Part shown: positions 19,658-33,300 of the stretch, one piece after another
Layout of the letters: each line of letters starts with the position of its first letter
Position numbering within the stretch: the stretch's first letter is position 1
Source of the DNA: Glebionis coronaria
Taxonomy: Eukaryota; Streptophyta; Magnoliopsida; Asterales; Asteraceae
DNA length: 64,000 nucleotides
NCBI GenBank assembly: GCA_025667525.1
Contig: JANFOE010000056.1
Coordinates: 129,001 to 193,000 of the forward strand
Direction: 5' to 3'
Notes under the pieces: generated by a model
The model's input: only the letters and a program-made list of their open reading frames with translations
Told to the model about the DNA's origin: nothing
Databases searched by the model: none
Position numbers and translations under genes: made by a program

Positions 19658-22600
19658 ATGCGTACTAGATCTTCTAATTATCAAGAGCCCGAGACTCGAG
19701 AAGATTTAAGTATGGCAGGTGTTAACAACAACAATAATCCACCGCACCTCAACAATAACAACAATGTTCATCCACCGCCCGATCTTCGGACAATGGAGGA
19801 GCTTTGTCAACCTACCATGTTTGGACGAGGAGGACCGATTGCGCCGATGCAAATCACGGCTCCGGAGTTTTCGTTTAAGCACCACATGATTCAGCAAGTG
19901 CAAACAAATCCTTTTAGAGGAATGCCTGATGATGATGCTAACAAACACCTCGACAAGTTCATTACAATCACTCAAAGCATGAAGTTGCCTGGTGCCACAA
20001 TGGATGTTCTTCGCCTACAACTCTTCCCACACACTTTATCGCATCATTCCGAGAAATGGTTTGATCGTCTTCCAAAGAATTCAATTCATACTTGGGATGA
20101 CATTACTCAACACTTTTTGTCGCGCTACTTTCCACCATCCATGGTCACGAGCCTTCGCAATCAAATCAGCGGTTTCATGCAAGACCCCGATGAATCTCTC
20201 TTTGATGCTTGGGAAAGATATAATGTCTTGATTGATCGTTGTCCAAACCACAACATGCTCCCTGTGACCTTAATAGATACTTTCTACAACGGATTGACTT
20301 TTCGTGATCGTGATACGATTAATGCAGCCGCCGGTGGCACATTTATGAAAAGGAGACCCGAGGAGTGTAGAGAGCTAATTGAGAACATGACTACTCACCA
20401 CAAAAACTGGGATTCCTCCGCTTCTTCAAGGAACAACCTGAGAGTCAATGTTTCTTCTACTTCAGCAAGCCCTGACATGACCGAATTCACCCGCATGATG
20501 ACTGAAATGAACAAAAGTATTTTGCTTCTCGCTTCAAACCAACAACAACAAGTTAAAGCGGTTGCCAATCCTTGTGAAACATGCGGCGGTCCTCACTCAT
20601 ACACCGATTGTCCTTCTACACAAGGAAATCTGGAAAATGTGTATGCAGCTTTTTGTAATTATTCACCGGAAAATTACCAAGCTCGACCTCAAGGGGATAG
20701 AAATTTGCTGAGTTACCAGTCAAACAACTACCTTTCACCCGGTTTTTCTCCTCAAAACCAAAACCCTGCCAACAACTACAATAGAAGCAACCAAATCCCA
20801 CCAAGAGCTTCTAATCCTTATAACCCACCCGCTCAACAAGCCCCACCCATTAATCCCGATGTTGAAGCCATCATGAGAACTCAAGGTGAGCAAATCAAGA
20901 ATCTGCAGAGCCAAATCATCAATCTGAAAGGAGATATCACCAAGCAAGGAAATGACATTAGATCCGAGCTTCGAGAAAATATTCAATCCTCCTTCAGCAC
21001 TCAAACGAATGATATAAAGAATATGCTTGCTAGTTTCTTGCCCGCCGCTCAACCTTCTACTTCGAGTTCTCTACCTTCTAACACCGTCACCAATCCGCGA
21101 GCGAATGTGAGTGCTATTACTACCCGTAGTGGAGTTACCATAGTAGGACCACCTATCCCGCCCCCATCATCTACACCTCTTCCACCACCATTTATCCCTA
21201 CTCCTCCTACACCTAGTATTAGTACACCATTACCGTCTCCGCCTCGTCATGACGATGTTCCAAAGAAGAACCCTTCAACATCTCAACCTTTACCTACACC
21301 TGCACCTTCACCAACCAAACCCAATATCCCTTATCCTTCACGGTTGGGCAAGACCAACGAACTAACCAAGAATGATTCTCAAGTGTCGATCTATGTGAAG
21401 ATGCTCTCTCAAATGAACATCAACATTACCCTTGTTGAAGCACTTGTCCACATGCCGAAATTTGTGAAAGCATTCAAGGAATTGCTTAACAAGAAGGAGA
21501 AGCTAATTGAGCTCGCCAACACACGATTAAATGAAAACTGTTCTGCAGTTATTCTTAAAGAACTTCTGGAAAAGCTTGGAGATCCCGGTCGTTTTGTGTT
21601 GCCTTGCATTTTTAACAAAACCTAAGAGTTTACTGCCCTAGCTGATCTCGGGGCCAGTATTAATCTTATGCCTTTGAGCGTTTGGAAAACACTATCATTG
21701 ACCGACCTCACACCAACAAAGATGACTCTTGAACTTGTAAATCGCACTCTCGCTTACCCCGTTGGTATTGTCGAAGACGTGTTCATTAAAGTTGGCACAT
21801 TTACTTTCCCGATCGACTTTGTCGTTGTTGATTATGAAATGGACCCTCGTATTCCTTTAATACTTGGTCGGCCATTCTTGAGAACCGGACGAGCTCTAGT
21901 TGATGTTGCCGAAGGTGAGTTAATCTTAAGAGTCGGGGATGATGCACAAGTTTTTAAAATGGGGAAGCTTACAAGCAAATCCTTTGGACGAGAATCTGCG
22001 AATATGATTAATGTGCTCGATGATTTTGTCATCTACAACAATCCTCTATTCGAGTCTTGCATTGATAATCCACTTTTTGAAGATGATGTGGATGATTCTC
22101 TCTCCAATTTGGAACCTTCGCGCATTTATGATTCTCCACCGATCTTTGATGCTTATGATGATGATTCTAGCTCAGATTCGGATGATTTTGATGATTGTAC
22201 TTCCGAGTATCCCGACCTGCCCACATACGATGATTTTGATGAGGCCGATACTCTTTCGAGTGATGCTTCACATGATGAAGATCCTCCGCCATCACTCGAT
22301 CCTACTTTGGACGACTACTCATTTGAGGAAGACTTTTCAACATTTCTCAACACCTACTTCCCTTATGAAAGTGATGCCCCTCCTTTGGACTTTGAAGATT
22401 ATCTTCTTGATCCTACTTTGGATTTGAAGAAAATTCTTTCAAAGGAGAAGCAACCGGTCGACACCAACATCCGCAGCACGTATGTTTTGACACCTCTTTG
22501 TCCACCTTCTGAGGACGAGGTTGTGCATTTTCTTCGCGGATCATCTTCACATTCTGCTGAGCCTGAGTGCTATTTTCCCCTAAAGGAAAAGGTGTTCGAC

Positions 22601-22843
22601 CCCGGTATCGATATTCTGCAGCCATCTCAGTATCCACCTGATGCAATAAAAGGAAATATCTTTGGAACTTATGGAGATATGCTTGCACCACTTCACCCTT
22701 TCTTCCACCGTGCTCCATCTTTGCTTAAGGGAACCTTGCCTACTCTTTATTGGCTTGCCTTGTTCGCCTTAAGCTTATGCTATTTGATGGACGAAAACTA
22801 TGTCTTTGATCCCGGTGGATATGTTTCATGCTTCTTCCTATGA
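19658..22843 (+). pseudogene. TRG unit A gag-protease ORF with one internal stop
   Basis: The start is taken at ATGCGTACTAGATC (19658), the position conserved in units B and C; upstream in-frame codons fall in the leader. The frame runs to TAA at 22841-22843 but is broken by TAA at 21623-21625, where units B and C have GAA. Content matches unit C: retrotransposon gag domain (residues about 110-260), short zinc knuckle CETCGGPHSYTDC, proline-rich linker, DLGASINLMP protease motif just after the stop, and an acidic tail. No RT, RNase H or integrase follows. Unit A also differs from B and C at scattered positions (for example HHSEKWFD versus HHAGKWFD), so it is the oldest-diverged unit. Confidence 0.85.
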
Positions 22844-24871
22844 TGATCAAGGTCGAGTCAGGCTCACGACTCAGTTAACAAAAATCAAGCGCTTCTTGGG
22901 AGGCAACCCATGTATCTATCTTTTAGCTTTCTTTATCCTAAGTGTAGGGGAGACCCATTGGTGTTGCTATTTCCTCTCTTCTACTAATCAAGGATTCGAG
23001 TGCTCAATGATCCACTCTTGATGATTCTTGACGACCCGTGATTCCGTGTTCCCTTCTTCCCGGTTCTATCCTAAACTCTTTTCGATTCACTATTTTATAT
23101 TTCTCAATATTAAAATAGGAATCTCGTTAGTTGTCTTTTCCTTAGCGAGATTTAAACAACATGCACAATGTCCTAAGTGTAGGGGAGTTTACTCCCACAT
23201 GCTTAAACATTGAGGACAATGTTTATATTAAGTGTAGGGGGACTTCTATCGAAGCTAAGTGGTCTCTTCCTTGTATTTGTCCTCATTTTAACCGGAAAAT
23301 CAATTTTTCGACATTTTTCAAAATTTTTGATCTATTTCAGCCCATTAGTTTTTCCTTTTGTATAGTTATTTTCTTTCCTTATTAGAATAAATTTTAATAA
23401 AGTTGTTTTAATTTTCAAACGTTGTGAATCTTTTGACTCAACCCGAGTTTACTTATCTAAGTTACTCTAGCTAGTATCCTTAACGTGTTTAAGTCAAGTT
23501 TTGCTAGGCTTTAATATAGGGAGCTATAAAACGTGAAAGTCTTAACCCTCACGGGTTAAGAACAAGAACTTTTCGCAAGTTCCTATAATTGATCCTAGAG
23601 AGTCGTTTATCAAGGGAACTTTAAAAAGCGATTTCTAAACTTGAAAAAGTCTAAGAGTTTGCAAGATCCTATAGGCGACTCGAAACCCAAAACTTTGATT
23701 TAATAGGCTAAGCATCCACGAGTCTCATTCCTTGAGATTTTAAACTGTGGTGAACGAGAGATGATAGAATCAATTATAAGTTTGGTATTCTTTCGTGAAT
23801 TTATGTGAGTTAATTATAAGCCTATTCTCCCATCGCTTCCTAATAAATTTATCTGCAATAAATAAGGTTGTACGATTTGAAAAGTTACTTAGCTTCTAGC
23901 CCAAGATCGTTTAAAAGTTGCTCGGTATGGATTAGAGTTCATAGCCAAGGCATAACTTATTGAAGCGGGATGCGAAGATTGGCGAGTCCAAAAAGGTCCT
24001 AACAAGACATGAGGGCTATATTTTGTTGCTAAAGATCCAAAAGTGATGTGAAGAATCATTTATCGAAAATCAATATGAAGGATCGAGACACACGACGAAA
24101 AGCAAAAACTCCCAAAAAGTCATGGAGAAGTCTATCCGAAAAGGCCCTAACAAGGTATGAGGATAAATGAAGCCAATTACAAAAAGGAGGCGGATCGTTG
24201 TATATCAAAGTCCAAAATAAATATTGGAGAAAAATGAAGAAGTCGTGGTCTAAATATGAAGAATCTCTCAAACTTCAAGTGAAGAAATTCCTATTATGAA
24301 GAGAAGGCCATTATTTCATGAACGTCTCTCAAGGTTTGAAGTATGAAGTCGCTTCCAAATATCGGTCCGAGAAAGGTCTCAAATCGCGAAGCGAGTTATG
24401 CCAAGATATGAACTTCATGAGGTCCCGAGAAGCAGTTTTAAAAGATTTTGTCCTTTAGCTAACTATTGATTAAATCGTTCACTTTATTTTCGGCATAAAT
24501 AACTATCGAAATAAGTCAAAAATGCATCCTCGTGATCATTCAAGACAATAATAAAATATAAGAGATACACCTAGGAATAAGGGAGTCTAAGTGAATAATT
24601 GGCCCACATGAGTTCGTGTTAGTTTACTAACTTATAATAACAATGATCTCGTTTTTAAGCTTGGTTTGGAGAAAGTGAAAACTTGAGGATGATGATCATT
24701 CACAACATTTCCAAAACCCAAGGTATGTTTTTGATTTCTTTTCTTTGAATGTTTATAATTTTCTATCTCTTTAATAAAGGCCATTATGGATTGATTATGA
24801 TGGAAAATGTAAACTTGCTTTGTAACTAATGCATTGCATGAGGACATTGCAATGGTCAAGTGTAGGGGATT
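22844..24871 (+). other. TRG unit A 3' noncoding region with repeated purine tracts
   Basis: Two kb without a credible frame. The 11-mer AAGTGTAGGGG occurs four times (22940, 23175, 23230 and 24858); only the last abuts an LTR. The region from about 23400 to 24520 matches, in reverse complement, the 3' noncoding part of Ath-m (about 54360-55520), including blocks around TATCGGTCCGAGAAAGGTCT. The same region recurs in unit B (42491-44515) and unit C (49907-51933). Confidence 0.75.
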
Positions 24872-26828
24872 TGATAGGTGTGTAAACACCCATCCTTTTT
24901 ACCACTTAATTACAATAATAACCGAGCCAAAACGTGTATTTTATGTCAATTATGTCGGAATTATGCGTGGTTTGTGTTTTTGTTGTGATTTAGGACGAAA
25001 AGGTGAAAAGTGGAGAAAACACGGGCATTCACGGGCTTTTATTGAAGAAAAAGATGAAAGACGAAGTCAAGAAGTCAAGAGTGCAAAAAGAACGTAAGTC
25101 CAAGACCAATTCTGAAGATTTATCGAATAAAAAGTCAAAAGACGGAAGTTTACTAAAAGCCGAAGAACTCAAGTCTTATTTATTGAAGAATTAAAAGACG
25201 AGTCCAAAGAAATCCCGAGCCAAAAGTCATTAAAGTCCAAGATTTAAGAAGATTAAAAGGCTTAAGGACTAATGGTGCAATTAACAAAAGATTAAGAAGA
25301 GAAGGACCTAATGATGCAATTAAGAAGAAATGAAGGAGGGGAGGAAGCTTCCTAAGCAGTCCTTAATCCTCCCCTATAAATAGATTAGGAAGTTAATCAT
25401 TTCATTTTGTTGGCTAATAGTGACAATTAGTTCTTCCATTTTACTTATCTTGTCATTTACTTTTCATGTCCATTTACCATTATTGTCTTGCACCTTAATT
25501 ACCATTTAATTTCAAGTAAGTGTTCTTTTAATTCTTGTTAATCATTTATGTTTATTGTTTGATCTCTCATTCTACCTTTCTTTAATCTTTAATCTTTGTC
25601 TTTATTGTTCATGTTCATGTTTATGTTTTTGAGTTTTTGTTAAATTTATTAAATGGGTTTTGATTATTTTGATTAAGTTTTGTTAGTTTGATTGTTTTGG
25701 ATTGATTGATTATCATTAGTAGATGTTTTGTGATTAGTTTGATTTAATTTTGTGGTTGATTTTGCTTAAGTTTGTCTAGATTCGTGCTATCTTGTGTTTC
25801 CTTGTTCTTCGGCCTTACTGTTACTGTATCTTTCCCAGGAAAAAGTTCCAGATCAAGCTAAGTGAAGGGTTTGTGTTGATTATTCCGTATCAAAGTCGCC
25901 CATCCGGAATAATTAATTATTCCGGATCAAAGTCTCTATTCGGAATCTTCAACATTCCGGATCAAGATTTTAGCCAAGGTGGTTCAGCCGGAATACGAAT
26001 ATCCAATATTCCAGAATAGGGAATTATTTCGGATAGACAGAACATTCCGGATAGACCAAACATTCCGAATCAGCAAGAATATTCCGGATCAAGGAGATAT
26101 TCCGGATAAAGAGCTTCCATCCGGAATAAGTGACATATTCCGAGTAAGGTGTTCTATTCAGAATATTATTCCGGATCAAGAATTATTCCGGATTAACAGC
26201 AACATTCCGAATCAAGACCAACATTCCGAATAAAGAAGATTATTCCGGATAGGTGACATATTCCAAGTAAGACATTTATTCCGGATCAAAGGTTTTGGTG
26301 AATATTCCGAGTGAAGAAAAACATTCCGAGCGAAGGTGACATTCCGGATGAGTGTTTATTCCGAATGAGGGTATTATTCCGGATGAGCTAATTTTCAGGT
26401 TTCTTTAATTTCTGTTTTTTTAAGTTTCTGCTTTTTAATTTCAAGCTTTATTTTTCCCGCCTTTTTCCTTAGACGCACTTTAAGTTTATTTGCCTTAGAT
26501 TTATTTTAGCATTGCCTTAGTTTAAGTTTTAGTTTTACTTGCGTTTTAAGTTTGCCTTAGTTAGATTTAAGTTTGCGTTATTTACTTTTAGTGCCTTTTA
26601 ATTTCCGTCACGCTTTTAAATACTTGCCATTTACATTACATTAGAGTTAGATTTACTTTAATTGCCCTTTTACTTTAAAGTTTTGCACTTTTATTTTAAA
26701 AACAACCAAAAATATTCTTTTCCACCAAAATCAACTGAGTCATACTTTAAGCCGGAAATCAATTCGTTCAGATACCGAGAAAACGAGAACTTAACTTTAA
26801 TTTTTATACGGGCAAAAGCCGTGTATCA
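24872..26828 (+). mobile_element. TRG LTR2
   Basis: 1957 bp, TGATAGG to TATCA, shared between units A and B: the unit A purine tract is before it and the unit B primer site after it. TATAAATA is at 25375. It is nearly identical to LTR3 and shares with it forms absent from LTR1 and LTR4, for example AAAGTCTCTATTCGG and a GCCGGAATACGAATATCC insertion. Confidence 0.9.
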
Positions 26829-27076
26829 AATGGCGCCGCTGCCGGCTCTTTTCGTAAAGATTAACGGTTTTCTGTGAGAGACGCGTTGCTTTTTGGGATC
26901 CGTTCACTTGTGAGCGTTATTTTCTTGCTTAAAAAATCTTAAAAACCATAAAAATTAAAAATTGTTAAAAAACACATAAAAATTAAAAATTTCAAAAATC
27001 CAAAAAGATTTAATTTTTATTATGTATATATATTCTCTTTGTGTTTGGTATTATTTTCTTTTGCCTTTGTAGGTGT

Positions 27077-27394
27077 ATGCGTACTAGATCTTCTAATTAT
27101 CAAGAGCCCGAGACTCGAGAAGATTTAAGTATGGCAGGTGTTAACAACAACAATAATCCACCGCACCTCAACAATAACAACAATGTTCATCCACCGCCCG
27201 ATCTTCGGACAATGGAGGAGCTTTGTCAACCTACCATGTTTGGACGAGGAGGACCGATTGCGCCAATGCAAATCACGGCTCCGGAGTTTTCGTTGAAGCA
27301 CCACATGATTCAGCAAGTGCAAACAAATCCTTTTAGAGGAATGCCTGATGATGATGCCAACAAACACCTCGACAAGTTCATTACAATCACTCAA
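27077..27394 (+). pseudogene. TRG unit B gag, 5' fragment cut by Cop2
   Basis: The first 106 codons of unit B gag, from ATGCGTACTAGATC to the CTCAA target site. The frame then runs into the Cop2 LTR and stops at 27406. Unit C shows the uninterrupted sequence. The downstream part resumes at 39623. Confidence 0.9.
27390..27394. repeat. Target duplication CTCAA, left of Cop2
   Basis: CTCAA at the left and CTTAA at the right (39618-39622). Units A and C have CTCAA once at this place, so the right copy has mutated C to T since insertion. Confidence 0.85.
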
Positions 27395-27792
27395 TGTTGT
27401 CCCTAATATATGATTGTTATACTACACGAATTAAAGAAAGAAAGGAAGATATGAGAAGAATTCTAGAGAGAGAAAGTAGTGAGAGAAAGTAGAGAGAAAA
27501 TGGTTGGTGAAACTTGTGGAATATTAGATTAGAGAAAATGAAATGACCAACCAACCTCTCCTTACATGCAAGGAGAGGTTTATATAGCCTTGCTTACATG
27601 TAGCTTAATGGGCTATATGATCATGGGCCGGGCTTTCCTTTTGGGCTTTGGTTACTTATTAATGAACCTTAGCTTAAAGTTAAGCCCGTAATTACACGAC
27701 TAATATACTACCTATTACAACGTTCTAAAATACGATACATAATAAACATATGACCGAGCATTCTTGTTTGGCTCAATATTTTGAGGCTAACA
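27395..27792 (-). mobile_element. Cop2 3' LTR
   Basis: In element sense it starts TGTTAGCCTCAAAAT and ends AGGGACAACA. It is 398 bp and by eye identical to 39220-39617. A TATATAAA box lies at plus-strand 27579-27586. The ends are TG...CA. Confidence 0.95.
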
Positions 27793-27803
27793 ATCTCCCC
27801 CAA
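27793..27803 (-). other. Cop2 polypurine tract
   Basis: On the minus strand this reads TTGGGGGAGAT, immediately before the 3' LTR. Cop3 has the same tract. Confidence 0.85.
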
Positions 27804-30374
27804 TGAGAGGTCATAAACCTTGGTCATTTAGGAAATTTGTAGAGATTACTAATCTCGCCATAAATGAGTCTTGAACGTGTAATCGTAGCCTTGTTTCTTC
27901 ATGCTGTGATCTTTGAGCCTTTGTCGTTGTCTTTCGACTTTGTCTTTAAGCTTGAGATCTTCAAATCATCCTTGACTTGTCTTTGCCATCTTGCGATCTT
28001 GTGTCTTCATCCATATGCTCACACTATTAATAGTTGAATATGTCTTTAGGCATGAGTATGTGGTTTCTGAATCATTGACTTTGCTGTGTACACCGTGACG
28101 CCACCTTCTCGAGACAAAACATAGACACGGACTGAATGGCTTTGACATTCGTCCTAAATCGGTAGCGTTTTACCTCCGGTCGGTGAAGACCGTTATACGA
28201 TATTAAATATCGTACCTGTGATCAGGTAGATTCAATTAAGAATCTCCTTGACAGGGTTTCGCGGCTGTACTAGCCGTTCTCTTTACTCGACCGTCTCAAA
28301 GCAAGACTGCGAACATAAAGAGTGAATCAATTGGATAAATATCCGCTTGATTAAAGTCGTCAATTCAAATTCCTGGAACAAGTTTGATTCATTAAGAATC
28401 TTACCATTGTTGCTTTCCAGTTGACACAAGCTTGATTCATAAGAATCTCACAAGTTACCTACCGTAGCGCTGTTTGAGGTTGACGCTAGAAGGATTTCCA
28501 TTCGTCACTGTGAATATTAATAAATATCACTCTGAATGTTCTGGCAAGACCATAAAGATATTGCGTAGAAACCTGAAACGAGTTTGAATCAATTAAGAAT
28601 CAAACCACTGTTGCTTTTCAGTTTTGCACATGTTCAATTCATAAAGAATCTTGCATATGACCTACCGCAGTGCTGTTTGATGTTAACACTGGAAGGATTT
28701 CCACTCATCATTGTGAATACTAAGTAGTATCACTCTGAGTGTTCTAGCAATATCACAAGGATATAGCGTAGGACTCTCTTGATCTTCATCCGTGTGTCCT
28801 AACGAGATTTGATTGATCTCTTGGCTCTAGACTCGATTTGTGCACTTTTAGTGGTCGGAGGCTGGAGCAGATGCCACCTATTCAATATCAACAATCTCGG
28901 AGTGAGAAAGTCAATAGAAGTCTTGTTGATCTCCGTGACAATAAAACAAACTTCTTTTGAGAGAAGCCTGAGTAGCTAGGAAAGGGTTGTGCTTCACATC
29001 ACTGGGTCCATGATGAGTTTGTCTTCATGATGAGTTGACCCGGTTTCTGCCTAAGTTGTATGGAGGGCTTCTTTCTTTAGACCCTTTATCCTTACATTTC
29101 TTTTTCATTCTTCAACCCCTTCAATGCTTACCAAGACATCATTACTAGCACCTTGTTGTGATTGTTCCAGTGCTAGCATCAGTACTTAGTCGGCATTCAG
29201 CTACGTTCACATTCTACTCCATCTTTCCTAAGGACTTCTAATAATCTATTGGATTGTCCCTGGGAAGATCCCTCCGGTTCTGGTTGGATCATAGGACTTA
29301 AACCTAACCACCCTTTTGACACCAATAACGTCGTGAATTAAAGATGTTGTGGGTATTTGATCGTAACCATGAAAACCACTTTAAATTCTAACAAAGTGTT
29401 TGAAAAGCTTTTAACACCTTGCTAGTTTTGTCGTTTCAGAAAAGCTCCCCCTTCACATGTGCATCGATAATCGAAAGTGTTTCGCACATGTAGGTAAGAG
29501 TTAAAGTGCTTGAGTCTTATATTAGATCACATTTTAATCACATTTTCTCCCCCTATCTCTAATATATAAAATCTTTTGATATTAGAGATACCAAATTTGA
29601 TTAAAATATATTTTGAAAAAATAGTCTTGAAATCTCTGGGAGAAAGATGTGTTAATCTTTTGCATGAAGTTAGAATGCTCCCCCTCAAAAATTGATCCAA
29701 TTGAATTGTCATTGTGAGGATATGATCCACATTTCGCTTTTTGAGGATGGGAGTTGTTGAACACACAATTTTTGAAAGATTTTGAATAATCATTGAGAAA
29801 TTCTTGAAAAAATTGTGTTCAACGCTTTTTGAAAAATCCTATTTCTTTTTGTCGAAGAGGTTTTTCTGAAGCATAAACTTGAGTTCATAGACGTTGAATG
29901 TCATGACAAATCCACTCAAGTGTAAGAAGATTTCTCTTCTTTTGCTAAGGTTAAGGGCACGAAATCGTACACTCCCCCGTGAATATGGAACCGGGTTGCA
30001 ATCTGAAAGTGATTACAAGCCATTGTGTTGAGCTCAAAACGTTGAATGTTTTGTGACAAGCTCAACCCGTGATAGATTGCTCTACCCGTTGTTTGGAAAT
30101 ATTTGTCCAAAATAGACAATTTCCTTTATTAAAAGAAGAAATGACATGTTTTGAAAAAATATTTACAACTTTCATTCGAGCTTTATGTACACACCCGTGT
30201 CGTTATTGAGCGACATTTCTAGGCACGTCCATATTATCGATACTGAAAGACATGTCGAGAAGAATATTTTTGGATTTTGAAAGATTTTTAATTTTGTGTT
30301 TTGCTTTTATGTGTTTTATATTTTTGTATTTTGCTTTTTCAAAGATATTTACAGGTTGATGTTTGATAGATAAA
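27804..30374 (-). other. Cop2 3' noncoding region
   Basis: 2.6 kb between the pol stop and the purine tract with no credible frame. It includes the two-copy duplication of about 203 bp (plus-strand 28370-28760) shared with Cop3. An extra 3' ORF like that of Cop1 is absent. Confidence 0.75.
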
Positions 30375-33300
30375 TCAAGCAGGCACCTTTGCCAGAATCT
30401 CCAGGTCTGCTGGAGTCAAACATCTCATACCAATTTGCCTAACGAGGTACTCAAACCTATCTTTCGACAGGGCTTTCGTAAACAAGTCGGCTAATTGGTA
30501 ATCCGTTCCAACAAAGTATAATTCAACGATACCTCTTTCAACTTGTTCCTTTATGAAGTGATATCGGACATCAATGTGCTTCGTGCGGGAATGCTGAACC
30601 GGATTGCAGGAGATGGCTATGGCCGATTTTGAGTCACAGTACATAGGTACTTTATCAAAATGGAAGCCATAATCCGTGAGTTGTGTTCTCATCCAAAGAA
30701 CTTGAGCACAACACGCAGATAGAGACACATACTCCGCTTCGGCTGATGAGAGTGACGTGCAATCCTGCTTCTTGGAAGACCATCCCACGAGCTTATCTTG
30801 ACCTAGAAATTGTGCACCACCAGAAGTACTTTTGCGTGTATCAAGACACCCTGCATGATCAGAATCTGAATAGGCCGTTAGAAAGAAACCGGTTTCCCTC
30901 GGATACCAGAGTCCCAAATGAATGGTATTCTTGAGGTACCGAAAGATCCGTTTAACCTCCTTGAGGTGCTTTTCAGTGGGTCGTGCTTGATAACGTGCAC
31001 AATAACACGTAGCATGATGAATATCAGGTCTGCTTGCTGTCAAGTACATGAGGGACCCGATCATGGAACGATATCTCGTTTGATCTATGGGTAATCCCTC
31101 CAAGTCAGCATCTAGCGATGTGGTTGATAATGGTGTCCCAACGGGGTCACATGAAGTCATACCATGCTTTTTGATTATCTCTTGACAATACTTAGCTTGG
31201 TTTATAAAGATACCACTTGGGGATTGGTGAACTTGAATTCCTAGAAAGAATTTTAGTTCGCCCATCATTGACATTTCAAATTTGCTGTGCATTACTTTTT
31301 CAAACCATTTTGAAAGTTTTGGGTTTGTAGACCCGAAAATAATGTCATCAACATAAATTTGCACAAGCAAAATGTCATCCCCATATTTATAAGTGAACAA
31401 AGTTAGATCAATGGAACCTTTTGAGAAACCTTTGGATACCAGAAATTTTGAGAGCTCGTCGTACCACGCCCTTGGAGCTTGCTTGAGTCCATATAGTGCC
31501 TTGTGGAGACGATACACCTTGTCAGGATAATGAGGATTGACGAATCCTTCCGGCTGCGTGACATAGACTTCTTCCTTCAAAGGACCGTTAAGAAATGCTG
31601 TCTTTACGTCCATTTGATAGACAGTGAATCCCTTATGTGCAGCATAAGCAAGAAAAATCCTGACTGCTTCCATTCGAGCTACTGGTGCAAATGATTCTTC
31701 AAAATCAATTCCCTCTTTCTGGCCATACCCCTTAGCCACTAGCCTAGCTTTATTCTTGATGATCGTATTCTCTTCATCCATCTTGTTTTTCCAGATCCAA
31801 CGAAGATTTAATGGAGTCACATCGTATGGTCTGTCAACAAGTTCCCAGACTTTAAGTCTTTCAAATTGTTGAAGTTCATCCGTCATCGATTCAATCCAAG
31901 CATGATCAGCCATGGCTTCTTTGATGTTTTTCGGTTCGACAGTACTCACGGCGAGTGCGAACATACAAACATCGCCATCAGTGGCTAGTTGTCGTCTTGT
32001 ACGAACAGGCTGTGAAGGGTTTCCAATTACGTGAACCAAAGGATGATCTCGGGTCCAATGATGTGTTGAAGGATGTCGCTGATAAAACGTATGCATATTT
32101 GACGGATCAACATGGCGAGTAGAAGACTCTCCAGTTTCGTGTACCGGTGTACCGAATGGGTTGATAAATTCGTCATCGTTAGATGATGCACCGTCTGCTT
32201 GATTTGTGTTCTCTGGAGCAATGACAGTAGTTGTGGATGTTGTAGGATCGATTGTTGAAGTGATATTCTGAGGAGGTAAATCTGCAACAACCCGTGTTGA
32301 AGTAGATGAAGTTGTATTCTTTTGTTGATGATGATCGATATCATCATTCGTATCATGAGTGACAGCGGAAGACTTCGATACAACTTGTTTCTCCCCCGTG
32401 AAATATTCATCATACATTGGTCCATATAACATTTCCAACTCTTCAAGTGTCGTGTCCACTGTCATATCTGCTCTAGGAACATATTCAGGAACCAGCTTTG
32501 AACTTGACGGTTCATTGCTGTGGTCTTGAGTTCCGAGTTCCGTGCGGTTGTGAACGGAAGTCGTTTGTCGTTGTGGATCGGGACTTAAACTGCTTTGTTC
32601 AAGTGCCATTTCTTGAGATTCATCAAATCGGATGTGAATTGTCTCGACAATCAATTTTGTTCTTTTGTTGAACACTCTATATCCCTTAGACTGAGTTGCA
32701 TATCCCACAAGAATACATGCATCACCTTTCTCTTTCATTTTATCCAAATTTTCACCATCTCGAATAATGTAGCAAGTGCATCCAAAAACATGAAGATGTT
32801 TGAGTGAAGGTTTTCGATCATGAATTATGTGATATGGTGTCTTTTCGTGTCTTGGGATAATTAAGGAGCGGTTTTGTGTGTAGCATGCGGTTGACACGGC
32901 TTCGGCCCAAAAGTATAGTGGAAGTTTTGAAGCGGATAATAATGTTCGAGCAGCTTCAACCAAAGTACGGTTTCGTCTTTCAACAACGCCGTTTTGTTCG
33001 GGTGTTCGAGCAATAGATGTTTCATGTTCAATCCCTTCGGCTTCAAAATACTTTCTCAGATTAGAATTCAAAAATTCTGTACCTCTGTCAGTATGAACCG
33101 CTTTAACTTGAGCTTGAAGACCACGTTGTATCAATTTAAGGAAGCTGATGAGAACGTCGGGAGTTTCATCTTTGGATCTCAAGAAATGAGTCCATGTGTA
33201 CCTTGAGTAATCATCGACTATTACTAGAATATATTTCTTGCCATTGATACTCTGAACACGCATGGGACCACACAGATCCATGTGAAGAAGATCTAACCGT

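Noticed and set aside
22413..22718. 101-codon minus-strand frame repeated in all three TRG units
   Set aside because: Antisense to the acidic tail of the gag-protease polyprotein. Its conservation follows from the units being duplicates.
24834..25194. Frames of 87 and 63 codons at the 3' end of TRG units reading into the LTR
   Set aside because: They start in the purine-tract region and cross the LTR boundary. They recur at every unit-LTR junction and lack any domain.
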